Shown here piece by piece: positions 25,323 to 36,539 of a stretch of DNA of 64,000 nt. The DNA is taken from the NCBI GenBank assembly GCA_050084985.1, contig JBITNC010000001.1, forward strand, positions 22,320,001 to 22,384,000, read 5' to 3'. The stretch's first letter is position 1. Each line of letters starts with the position of its first letter. This stretch comes from Nageia nagi. Its lineage: Eukaryota; Pinophyta. The notes under the pieces were generated by a model that was not told the origin of the DNA, made no database searches, and saw only the letters and a list, made by a program, of their open reading frames with translations. Both the position numbers and the translations under genes were made by a program.

Positions 25323-28300
25323 ATGTTTCATGTACCCTCCAAGGACAAAAATCCTTGGCACATTCATATGGTTGAGACTAGGGGTCATCTTAGAACTAGA
25401 GCACATGCGAAAGAGGAACATAACAATCAGATAAATCAATCAAATCTTTTTTCATGTTTGCATGTATCTTGCATTCGATCACATACCCCTCCGTATTCAC
25501 CCCAGCATGAGTCCACCCAACATCACCTTGCCTCTCTTTTAGTCAGACATTGGAGAGATTTGGTTTTCTTAAGTCCAACTCTTGACAGGAGGGGAGAGAT
25601 CATGTGATGCCTTGTGGAGCTAGTTTATCTCAGATAGAGGGTCATTTTTCCTCAAAGCAACCTATAGCACAACGTCAGGTAGATCCTTCATAGGTTGACT
25701 CTTTTTATGTACCACAATGTGAGTTTGAGAACTCTATACCTCATCTTAGACCTAGTTTGATCCATATTCTCATTTATCCTCGATCCACAAATGTCTCCAT
25801 GCAAGATGTTCATGAGTGATCCCATGCTACAAACATTATATAGGGATTTTTAGGAGATCTAGTTTCATCCATTGGATGCCCCTAGAAGGGAACCCTCACC
25901 ATAGTTTCCTCCTGTTATTGAGGTTACCTATTCTCGAATTCTTGAACATGAGGAAGAGGTAGAGGATGGTCATATAGAAGATGTGCCCATGTCCCCCATC
26001 ACTAGGTCTTATCCACTACATCTAGCTGCTCGATATATAGTCAATGAAGCACTTGAGACAACGTATTGCGAGGAACCATTTTGCATCCTAGGACACCTCC
26101 TCATGTCAATGCATCACATGGTCTACACCATCTTCACTCTAAACTAGTCGTGTTTAGGTTCACACAAAGTCCTTGAGGTCCTCCTCCTAGACCTCCACCT
26201 TTACCACCTATTAGTCCTGGGCCACATGTTCTCACTTTTTATAGGATGCCACCACTTGCACTTGATAGTTGGGTTGGATACTATTATGATAATTCACATC
26301 TTACATCTCAACCTAAGCTTCAACCCTTATCTCATATTTTATATGATTATGGGCCTTTGCTCCATATTATTTCTTGCCTTGTACATCCCATTATACCTCG
26401 TATTCATGTATCCCATTCATAGCTTGAGGTTCCACCTAGAGTCCATGTAGGGCATGCGTCTCACTCATACTCGATTGATCCACCACTATAGTCATATTAC
26501 TTTTCTTCTCCTCGTGTAGTGGTGCCTTCACGATAAGTATATGCTCATCATCCTATAGATCATCCTCACGCGTATACTCATCCTAGATTCCTCATACCCC
26601 ATTATGATCCTGGGTATGATGAATCTTCTCATCATGCCTAAGCCTCCTCACTTGGACCACCTTGATTTCAGAGTCACCATGGGTTACAGTAGTCACATAC
26701 TAGACGGGTTTCAGATTAAAATCCTCCACACATTGGACCTAAGGTGACCTTTGGCACACAATAGTATGATCAATCATATGGGTAGGATTAGAATCCTTAT
26801 TATGATGACTAGTATGAGAAATATGATGATCAACCTATCAATCAAATTCCAAAGTAGCAACCTATTATTAGTACCCAACCCCCCAATGTAAATGATGAAA
26901 TTTTGAAGAGGTTGGAGGATATGTAACTTCAGGTTAAGAATCATGGAAAGGCTAAGTTGTCATACACTTTTATTTGTAATGAATCCATCCATCCAAGTGT
27001 GCCAACAAAGACCTTTCCTTACAAGTTTGAGATCCTGAAGATAGATAAGTTCAAAGGAAAAGAGGATCCTAGAGAGCATCTTAGATAATTCAAGTACTCT
27101 TCCTACATCATTAGTAATGATGACGTACTCATGCTTAGGACTTTTCCTATAACACTTGTAGGTCAAGCTTTAGACTGGTATAATAACCTTCCATAGCATA
27201 GCATCTACTCCTTTGAACAATTAGCTAACAAGTTCCTTCACCATTTTACCATAAACATACATAAGAGAGCATCCATTAGAGACTTGGGCAAGTTATCATA
27301 GTTTGATGATGAGTCTATTTCAGATTATGTATGTAGATGGAGGGTCATTGTAATTGATATACCATACACTCTACCTCGGGAGGAATTGGTCAAGTTGTTC
27401 TCTAGAAGTTGCAATAAACATATCTCTTCTATACTTAGAATTCAACATCATCATACCTTTAAGGAGGCTTTATCTCAAGATAAGTTGATGGAAGAGGCCA
27501 AGGTTCAATATGGTGAGATCAAACTTATAAAGAAAGAGAATAATAATCCAAAATACCATAATAATGGTAATAATCCTAATACTTCACATCAGAAACCATA
27601 AAGTAATCAAGTGTCTCATGATGTCCCTCAGACACAACTAGTGGTTTAGTTAGCTCCTCCATGGCCACCAGGGCTGATCCACCTTTACAACCATAGGTAC
27701 AAGAAATACCTAGGCAAAATACTAATTAGAATAACCAACATGTGCTTATAGGTGTAGGTAATCTCGATAGCAAGGGGCCATGCAAACCTTGGACTCCTTT
27801 GGCTGAGCCTATCGAGGATGTTCGAAAGAAACGTTTAGAGGCACAGTTGGTCAATCTTCCTGAAATTAAACTTGAGGATCTTAATTGGGAGAAACTAGCA
27901 TGGTGCAAAGATAATGAGTATTGCATTTACCATCAATAGAAAGGACATGATACTAACAAATACAATTAGTTGAGGAATGTTATTTAGAGGTTAATAAACA
28001 ATGGGCAAGTATCAACTGAGAATACAATGGCTTAACCTAATAGAAATCTAGGTGTTTTTCAAGATCCGTTTCCTAGGCATAATAATAATGTCAATCATAT
28101 CTCTTTAGAAGTAACATAATAGGTTAACCATGACTACAATCCTAGGTAGAATAATGAGTTAGTGGGTTTCAATGATATAGAATCAAATTTCCCCTTTGTG
28201 GGAGGCATTGATATAACCCCTAATTATGCATTTATGGGTATCATGGATCCACCCTTGTCATATCATATTGTAGAAGTTTATGATAGTAACATGATTGGTG

Positions 28301-29022
28301 TGGCAACCAGAACAGGTAGAGGTAACAATCGAGCACCTCCTCCTCCTCCTCCTGGGGAGGCAAGAATTCCATAATCTTTACCTCAACCTAGAGTTCAAAT
28401 TCAAACTCATGCTCCCAAAGCATTAGTGACTATACAAACTCAGTTAGAGAAACAACTTAAGACTACTTAGATGAAGCTATACCTATGGGATTTATTACAA
28501 CAATCTTCTGAACATAGGAATGCTTTGAACAATATCTTAAAAGTAATTGAGTTAGATAGTAGCAACCTTATTTATTTTAGAGAATTTATCAAGATTTTTC
28601 AGAGTACTAATCGATTTAGGATTACTTTGTTCCAAGATGAGATCCAGTATCCTCTCCCTGATAAGCCAAAGCATCCTACTTTGTACATTGTAGCTTATGT
28701 GGATTCTCATCCTTCCAATAGAGTAATGGTAGATAATGGGTCCATAATCAATGTTATATCTTTAGTAATGCTTGAGAGACTTAAGGTTGCTATCAAATTT
28801 TTGAATGCTCCTACCCTTACTATTAGGGCCTTCAATAACACTTTGGCTACAACCATGGGCACAATGATTCTTCCAGCCAAGGTTGGGGTCAAAGAAATAA
28901 CAACTAGTTTATTTGTGCTTGCATATCATTTTGGCATCTTTGCTTTGATTGTCATAACATGTCATCTTGCTTTAGTGTCCTATTTATCTTACACTAAGTG
29001 CCAAGGGGTGTCTTACGCATAG
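25323..29022 (+). pseudogene. Decayed gag-protease region of a Tat-like gypsy element (block B)
   Basis: Second copy of the region at 8560-12259 with the same module order: N-terminus containing MVETRGHLRTRAHAK, Pro/His-rich stretch, gag core with WYNNLP and PYTLPREELVKLF, His/Cys segment with EYCIYHQ, and a retropepsin-like segment with VDNGS (GAT at 28732-28734). It shares most in-frame stops with A, so most decay came before the duplication. Differences that keep an ancestral codon in one copy exist: CGA at 26531-26533 here is TGA at 9768-9770 in A. The final open frame (28471-29022, LLQQSSEHRNALNN onward) is longer than in A because a TAG in A is CAG here. No pol follows. Confidence 0.7.
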
Positions 29023-29745
29023 TAATTTCCTTGGAATTATATGTGTACCACTTCTTTTTATTTCACCACTTTGTTTTATTTTTGATCATATCATCAAGAG
29101 TCGATATTTAGTTGGTCCTCCACTTTTTAGTGTCATCGTACCTTTTTGGGTGCACAAAGACCACCAATCACTCATCTCCCTATCATGCATCAATCCTTGT
29201 ATCATTGTGTGTTTCTATATTTTATCATCACCTTGCATTTATTATTTTATTTTCACTAGTTTTAGTCCTGATCTAGGTTAGGGTTATTAGACATTATCTT
29301 TGTTTCATGATGAAGTAAGCATATTCTTGGACATGAGTGGAAGTCATCCCCAAAGCATCTCAACTAGACCAAGTTGTTTTTTTTTTTATTATTTGATCTT
29401 GATTTTATGTGTGTTCTCTTTGTTGTCTTATCCTCTGTGTCGATTCCTTTGTATCCTACTCAACCAAAGAGCCCATCAATGACATTTTCGCATGTCCATT
29501 TGTGTCATTTGTCATAATACATGATCTGCGATCTTTCGATGATGCTACAACCACTTGGATCTCAGTCTAAATATAGGGTTACCTTAAAATCATTCCCTTG
29601 GGATTAGTCATAGACTACAGACTATCATGGTTTCTGAGGGAAATACCATACACGATTATCGTGATATGTGACATGGATGAACCGACCTTAATACTGTATT
29701 ATTCATCTTCATCATTTTGTGGATATTGGTCCTTCTCTAATTTAT

Positions 29746-29821
29746 TTGTTCATTATTTTTCACTTTTATAGTTGTTTCGATGTTTGTTCATTATTTTTCA
29801 CTTTTATAGTTGTTTCGATGT
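29746..29821. repeat. 38-bp tandem duplication found only in block B
   Basis: TTGTTCATTATTTTTCACTT and the following bases occur twice, 38 bp apart. Block A has one copy at about 12980-13020, so the duplication arose after the blocks separated. The rest of the B tail to 31382 is non-coding and T-rich, as in A. Confidence 0.85.
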
Positions 29822-31382
29822 TATGTTTATGTTCCTTTTATGCCTTTATTGTATTTTATTCAATTTCGACATGTTTGTAACTTTTATCATTTTATCAAAA
29901 TTGGGTCTAATTTGCCTTTCATAAACTGGTCCAACCATGATGATTTGACAAGCAGTTTATTTCATAGGCTTCACCTTCATATTGGTATCATTAAGAAGTC
30001 AATTTCATCTATTTTAGATCACATGTCACCTTTTTATTTACGATCTATTGGCCCTTTGTGCATGTGCGCACAAGTCACCCGAGCATATCAACCTATGTCA
30101 TATTATGGTCTCGGCTTATGAATTGTTCTTATCTTAACTCATAAGGTCCTATCATGAGATATCATACCATTTCAAGTTATTTCGTAACCATTTCATCACC
30201 TATTTTAGTTCAAGGATGAAGTTCCCAAAATTTGGTACCCTAAAAAGTTGGCTCTTGTTTTGCCATTTTAAACATAGCAAATGGTGTTTATTTTCAAATC
30301 TATCAGTTTCTTGCCCATCATCGACCTAAATTCATTCAATATGTCAAGTTTTGTAGACTAACTACATTGTTTGGCTGATTTTTGCAAGTGATTTGTAGGA
30401 CTACTCATAATAGTGCACTTTCTGTGCGCATTGAATGATTGTCACCTTAGGCCAAGTAGCATTCTATTTTGATTTCAAAAAAATCTAAATGACCTTTGTT
30501 TTACGAACCATTTGATCATGTGATTAGATTGTACTATTGTCTATCATATAATCAAGGTAGTTTGTCAAATCGCTAATGTGGTTGCTTGTTATTATCCATC
30601 GATGTTCTCAATTTTTCACTTTTACAAGTGTTAATTTCACTATTGTTCTGTTTTGGTCCAATTCAATTACATTCTGGCAACATCCTAACCTGGTCATTAT
30701 TTGTGTTCACCATGCTTAGCTTAAATCAAGTATTTCAAGGGGATATTTATGGCACGTTCCCTACCTCGTTTTACACATGATCGTGGCAAAAAATACAACA
30801 TTTTGACTTATTTTCTTAGCATTTTCCTTATTTATTTATCATTATGGTTTGTCCATTTTTACGTTTTGTGTCATTTATTTTATTTTTGTGTGACATTATT
30901 ATCCTTGGATGTATTTTTAGTCCCTTTTTGGTTGTTTTTGTGTATTTTAGTTATATTTTGTCACTTTATCTTTTTTTATGTGTATCCATTTTGTTATCTG
31001 TCACTATTTTGTGATATCTTTTGATTAATGATCATTTATGTTTTTCATTTAGTCTTTACTCCTTTGTGTGTTTAGTCATATATGTTCATTTTTCATCATA
31101 TGTGATTACACATACATGTTCATTTTAGTTTGTCTAAACATTAAATGTTCCTTTGGGGTTCATTTTAGGTGTTCCTTTAGGGTTCATTTTAATGGAAATT
31201 TAAGGTTCATTGTTGTTAAGTGCATGAATTTTTCCATACATATGTCATAAGTAAACAAATTCATCCATACACATAGTTAACATAAGAGCATAGTCACAAT
31301 GCATTTATCAATATCATAGTCATACATCCATAAACATACATGTCATAAACATTTATCACCATCCATATGCATAGTCCAAAAC

Positions 31383-31673
31383 TAGCCCCAGATGAGATCT
31401 AGCCCCAGATGAGCTCTCTCCTTGGCCATTTCTATTCTCCCAGCTGGGTGGTGGAGTCTGGTTCCCTCTTTGGGATGTGAGTATCTGCAATTGCTCTGTC
31501 ATCTTCCTTAATGCGTCCAGGATGGCTATGTTGGAATCGGTCATGTTCCCTTGTCCGGCTTCCTCCCACTCTTCAGATCCCTCCAGATTTGTTACGTCTC
31601 TCTCCTCCAAGCTCGACTGGTAATTAGGATCACTTCTTCCTCTCAAGTAGTAATTATGGATCTTGGGCAGCAT
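31383..31673 (-). pseudogene. Truncated gag start of the right-hand gypsy unit
   Basis: About 95 codons from ATG 31673 match the gag N-terminus at 19611 (HNYYLRGRSDP, SEEWEEAGQGN, LDALRKMTEQLQ), then block B begins. Unlike the left copy it keeps Trp after TPPPS, where the left copy has TAG. About 20 differences in about 310 bp by eye, roughly 6%. Confidence 0.8.
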
Positions 31674-31700
31674 GAGCTAATATAGGCTGGCAAGAAAATT

Positions 31701-31713
31701 GGCTCTGATACCA
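31701..31713 (-). other. Primer-binding site (initiator-Met tRNA)
   Basis: TGGTATCAGAGCC on the minus strand, one base from LTR3. It marks LTR3 as the 5' LTR of the composite. Confidence 0.85.
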
Positions 31714-31714
31714 C

Positions 31715-32813
31715 TGTAATATCCCCAAAACTCACAAAATGTGATTTTGTTAAAGTGTAATATTCCAAAGTTGAAATATCACTACTTAGGAATTTATATA
31801 TATTTTTATATTTTTCTAACTAGCTCAATTCAAATCAGATCTGCAAATTGAACAAGAAATAGAGCTAGAAATGAATTTTATTCTTCAAGAGCTGGAACAT
31901 CTCAAATGGACAAGTACAATACTCAAGGAAAAATACCCAAATGCTCAAGAGGGGGGATGTTTGCCCTCACAAGGTAGATTTGGATGATCTGGCCCTGCAA
32001 GTTCTTCAACCTCTTCTCCCCAATGCTGGACGAGCCTCCTCACATTGATTCAGCTGGTCTGGATCTAGGACGTGCCTCCTCACACTGATTTGGCAGGTTA
32101 GATCTGGATCTGGAATATGGCCGCACTGGCTGGATCTGGATCTACCCTACTAGTTGGATCTGGATCAGGGACAAAATAGTTCCACCACACTGGCTCGAAC
32201 TATTCTAGTAACTCCACCTCACTGGCTCGAGCTACTCTAGCAACTCCACCTCACTGGCTTGAGCTACTGTCCTAGCTTAGGTAAGAACTCCTCCACACTG
32301 GCTCGAGCTCTCCAATTAAGCTAGCTAGAAAGCTACAACTCCCCTAGCTGCTAACCCTCGAAAAGAGATAAACTCTGATGATATTCAAGCATGCTCGCAA
32401 ATGATGCATCCCATCTCCTTTTATAACAAGATCTCTCATACCTTGGAATCACCCAAAGTGCAACATCCCTCTTTTGGTGTCTTGGGATGACAAATTAAAT
32501 CATCTAGGGACCCAGGAAGCCCAACATCCCACAATGGTTGCCTAGAGATGCCAAATTACAAGATCAATGGCTTGCAACGTCCCATTATGAGAGACTAATA
32601 TTGCATTAATTACAAATAATTGAGCCAGATTAATTAAATAAAATCTAAGGGTGAGTGCCTCAAGGGTCTCTTTAGCCTTGGTTACAGAAATAAATGCAAA
32701 ATATTAATAAAATACTCCTAAATTAATTTATTTTTTGTTTCTTCTCCTTTGCTATGAACATCACACTCCAAGAGGAGAGAAAGTGGACGTTTTACAAATT
32801 TGGGGACATTACA
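31715..32813 (-). repeat. LTR3 (5' LTR) of the composite gypsy element
   Basis: Complete LTR of 1,099 bp, TGTAATATCCCC at 31715 to GGGGACATTACA ending at 32813. Longer than LTR1 chiefly through two 32-bp repeat units. About 5-6% different from LTR1 over the 500 bp I compared. Flanked on the right by TCTTC (32814-32818). Confidence 0.85.
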
Positions 32814-33499
32814 TCTTCTCTAAATAGATACGATCAAAGATGAGAATTTTTTACATCTTTATGAAGTAAGCAAGATCTTAGTTTGAAACTCACTACTTTA
32901 CCATTTTAATAAATGGTTTACAATACAATCATTAACCATAACTGGTTTCAATATATAACAAGTAGTTATCTAACTGAAAGTCATGATGAGTCTCCATGAG
33001 CCTACACATCTGAAGTAAGTAACCTACAATCTCAAAAGAACCTACAACTTATAAGCATATCAAATAACAAGATCAATTAGATGCAACATATTCATATCAA
33101 TAAGGATAAATGAATAAAACAAATGCCATTATAAACTGATCAATGGTGCACGATAAGTCATCACAAAGATGCCAGGCCAATACTCATAGTCACCTACTAT
33201 ATACGAAACATGTGTTGATTATCATTATAAAATAGAGCATAACAAAATGCACATATGAGTTTCTCACACATGGATAATTGAATAGTGCCAAGAGACACAT
33301 ATAAGTTCCTCACATGTGGATAATGAAATAGTGCTAGATTGGCCAATCTTTTGCTCAAAAAATTGTACAAATTTCCCATGCAAAGTAAACTTACCACAAA
33401 GGTGTACAACAAAAATCAATACTATACAACATAAAATCATCCTAGGGGTGAAGTTGTCATCACAGACATGAATTCAACATAAAAGTTCAAACTTCACTC

Positions 33500-34257
33500 T
33501 CCCTTGGGGGAAACTTCACTAACCCGATAGCATCCCTAAGCTTATTGAACTAAGCTTTAGGGAGTGGCTTGGTGAACAAATCAATGGAGTTCAAGGTTGA
33601 TGGAAAATACTCGAGGTGTATGATACTATCAAGAACCTTTTCTCTAATGAAATGGGCCTAAATTTTCACATGTTTTATTCTTTGATGGAACACATGATTC
33701 TTAGCCAAATAAATAGCTAACTGATTGTTTGAAGAAATCAGATATGGGTTAGCTTACTCATAGCCAATTTCTTTCAAAAGATGCCTAAGACAAATAGCTT
33801 CGTGGGTTGCAATAGACATGGCATAATATTTAGCTTCTATTGTGGAAAGAGAAATAGTAGGCTACTTCTTGAAAGCCCAAGAGATAGCACCTGAACCAAT
33901 GCTAAACATATATGCAAAGGTTGATTTCTTTTCATCTCTATCTCTCCCATAGTTAGAATATGAGAACCTTGAGAGAACAAATGAGGGCAACTTAGAATAC
34001 TTGAGAGAAATATCCTTTATCCTTGCAACATACTTCAAGATTTACTTAACAACATTGAAATGTTAAACATAGGGTTTTTGCATGAATTGTGCCATTATAT
34101 TCACTGTAAAGGTAATATCTAGCCTAGAAATAGTTAAACAAACAAGACTACTAGTTAATTGCCTATAAACTATAACATCTACCAATTGAGAGTTGGAGCC
34201 AAGGGACATAGTGATTCCATGAGAGACTAGGATCATAACTTGTCTACACTCCTCCAT
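33500..34257 (-). pseudogene. Copia RNase H region, frame-broken
   Basis: Minus-strand text at 34257-34063 (SNSQLVDVIVYRQL, ISRLDITFTVNIMAQFMQ) matches the copia connection domain. The C-terminus near 33500-33600 reads DLFTKPLP and FNKLRDAIGL, the usual end of copia RNase H. Several stops lie between. From 33499 to 32819 is a non-coding 3' piece with no recognisable feature. Confidence 0.6.
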
Positions 34258-34320
34258 TCCAAACTTTTACAAGATGTCTTATATACACTTGGATTGACTA
34301 AGCTAGGTACAATCTTTGTA

Positions 34321-34700
34321 TTAGTACAATTTCATTGCACCATAGTAATGCAAGAGATCAAGATCATTCATTTCAAATATTTTTTGAAGTTTGGATATGC
34401 ACTCTTGAATGATTTCATCATTATTCCCAAGTATTAGAAGATCATCAACATAAAAGAGAATCAAGACTACATTTTTTCTCTGATTGAGCACATATAGATC
34501 AGAGTCAAAAAAATACTTGGTGAATCCAATGTCTGCAAAGTATCCTAAAATCTTCTTGTATGAGGCTCTAAGTACTTGCTTAAGTTCATATAATGACTTT
34601 TTTAGCCTGCACATAAATGACTCTTTTCTTTTCACAATAAACCCTCTTGGTTAATTTATAAAGATTTTCACATCTAAGTCACTATTGAGAAATGCACTTT
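34321..34700 (-). pseudogene. Copia reverse transcriptase fragment
   Basis: The open piece at 34635-34321 carries CRLKKSLYELKQ and FYVDDLLILGNN, so the YVDD active site of copia RT is intact. It ends near the usual KMSD/LGMKI position. The upstream part of RT (34700-35100) is present only as broken frames. Confidence 0.75.
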
Positions 34701-35128
34701 TGTTGTCAAGTTGAAAAAATTTCTATTCCTAAGTTGCTGAAAGAGCAAGGATTATTCTAGCAATAGACATCTTTGCCACAGGAGAATGTTTTCTCATAAT
34801 CCACTCAATATTTTTGAGCAAAAGCTTTGATCACTAACCTTGCCTTGTATTTCTCAATATTCTTTACTAAATTGAACTTGACCTTGTAAATCCACTTATT
34901 TCCAATCACATTCTTCTCATTGGGATAAAAAACCAAGTCTCAAGTTTTATTTTCATAAGCATCTCATATTTCACTTTCATGGCTTCCATCCAGCACTCAT
35001 GCTTTGAAACTTCTTTGAATGATGGAGGATCATTCTTGTTATTAATTTTAGCAAACAAAGATTTATTCAAGATCTCTTTATGTTAGAGAATTTTGTTCTT
35101 AAGGTGACTTGTTTACATCAATATCCAA

Positions 35129-36001
35129 TCAGTTAGGTGTAACTGATGAGTCATCTAAATGATTAACATCCTTATTAGAAGAATATTCTTCAAGAAGTTC
35201 ATTGAACTTTACATCCCTTGATACAAATAGTACTCTAGAGGATGGAGAGTAGAGCCTATAGCCTCTATGTTGACTATCATAGCCTATAAAGATGCATTTT
35301 TTAGCTCTTTTGTTCAAATTTTTCTTTTTCTTAGAAATAATGTAGAAGAATGCTTCATAACCAAATACCCTAAGGTGATAAATGTTAGGTTTTATTCCAG
35401 ACCATGACTTAAAAGGAGTTTTACGTGCAATGGCTTTTGTGGATCACCTATTCAAGGTGTAAATACCAATGCTCACAGCTTCACCCTATAAAAAAGTAGA
35501 AAGAATACCCAATATGCATCTAGCCATCTTCATAATTATTCTATTTTTCGTTTCAATAATATCATTTTACTGAGGAGTGTAAGGAATCATAAATTGCCTC
35601 TTGATTTTGTATTTAGCATAATAGATATTAAACTCATTATTGTTATATTCTCCCCCATTATCTGATCTCAACATCTTGAATTTAAGGTTAGTTTAATTTT
35701 CAACTAAGGCCTTGAAATTTTTAAAACTCTCAAAAGTTTGATCGTTATGCTTAAGTAGATAGCCAAAAATCATCCTACTAAAGTCATCAATGAAGTTCAA
35801 GACATAAGATGCTCATATAAGAGACTTAGTTTGAAATAGACCTATCAAATTTGAATGCACAAGTTGAAGAGGTTGAGATGACCTTGTTGCCTTATCTTTT
35901 TTTAACCTATGTCTATTCATCTTGCCTATAATGCACTTCTCACATAGACTAATTGAAGGTAAAATTGAAGGCAAACCTTCCACAAGTTCTTGGTCTTTCA
36001 T
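35129..36001 (-). pseudogene. Copia integrase fragments
   Basis: The 36001-35813 piece carries the end of the zinc-binding region (CEKCIIGKMNRHR), followed by the LVHSNLIG segment that leads into the catalytic core. The 35317-35129 piece carries the usual post-core text KKCIFIGYDSQHRGYRLY. The DDE core between is broken by stops and frameshifts. Confidence 0.7.
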
Positions 36002-36167
36002 GATTTGAATACTTTTGTGGTTAAGATGTCTTAGATATCGATGTCAAAGATTACCTCTAAAACACACATTCGTAGCAAAACACAATTTTGTTGGAACTTG
36101 ATCCATAATATAAAGGTCATCTTTCATTGACCCTTTAACCAACATGGCAAGTCCTTTTCTTAATGCA

Positions 36168-36446
36168 CTAGGAGTGAGAGTCAAACTTAAATGAGTACCC
36201 TTTTCTTTCAACTTGAATCATAGAGAGAAGCTTCATCCTGACCTTAGGAACATAGAGCACATTTTCAAGAACCTTCCCATGAATCAATACACTTCTAATT
36301 CCTTGGACTTTAAGAATATAATTATCACCTATCACAATTGCATCTTTTTTATACTTATAAAAATTTTCAAATTTATCATTTTTAAAACATAAGTGATTAG
36401 TGCAACTAAAGGCAATAATCCAATCATATGAGAAAAAGTGAATCAT
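36168..36446 (-). pseudogene. Copia protease fragment
   Basis: The segment WIIAFSCTNHLC is the copia retropepsin motif (normally with Asp-Ser-Gly), but the catalytic Asp is lost. It continues as ENVLYVPKVRMKLLS, the typical downstream text. Not functional. Confidence 0.65.
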
Positions 36447-36539
36447 GAAGTAAAGCCCAATAATAATTCTAGCTTTAATATTTTTCTTCCCTTTGAAGTT
36501 CTTTACATTTCTATTTCCCTTGTTCGTTTCTTCTCTTTT

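Larger units (their letters stand above)
20415..31382 (+). repeat. Block B: 11-kb direct copy of block A inside the composite gypsy element
   Basis: Direct copy of 2206-14577, shorter by two deletions (about 280 bp and about 1.17 kb). Left junction: LTR2 sequence to 20412, TT filler, then block sequence from TATAAAAG at 20415. Right junction: block sequence to 31382, then a 17-bp tandem duplication (TAGCCCCAGATGAGATC, 31383-31399 and again from 31400) leading into gag. The gene-like relic (about 20970-22095), long leader, gag-protease region and T-rich tail are all in the same order and orientation as in A. Confidence 0.95.
16159..32813 (-). mobile_element. Composite non-autonomous gypsy element with three LTRs and an 11-kb passenger block
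   Basis: Order in plus coordinates: LTR1 (16159-17198), gag-protease-X frame (17194-19611), primer site, LTR2 (19653-20412, cut), block B (20415-31382), gag start fragment (31383-31673), primer site, LTR3 (31715-32813). TCTTC lies directly outside both outer LTRs (16154-16158 and 32814-32818), so LTR1 and LTR3 appear to be the two ends of one insertion. The plain reading is an LTR-internal-LTR-internal-LTR tandem whose right-hand unit lost most of its interior and gained block B. Pol is missing, so it depended on proteins from other elements. See the findings for junctions and relative ages. Confidence 0.75.

Noticed and set aside
2206-31382. Blocks A and B as one locus assembled twice (haplotype duplication)
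   Set aside because: Unrelated flanks, different internal deletions, and junctions inside another element speak against it, though long reads are still needed.
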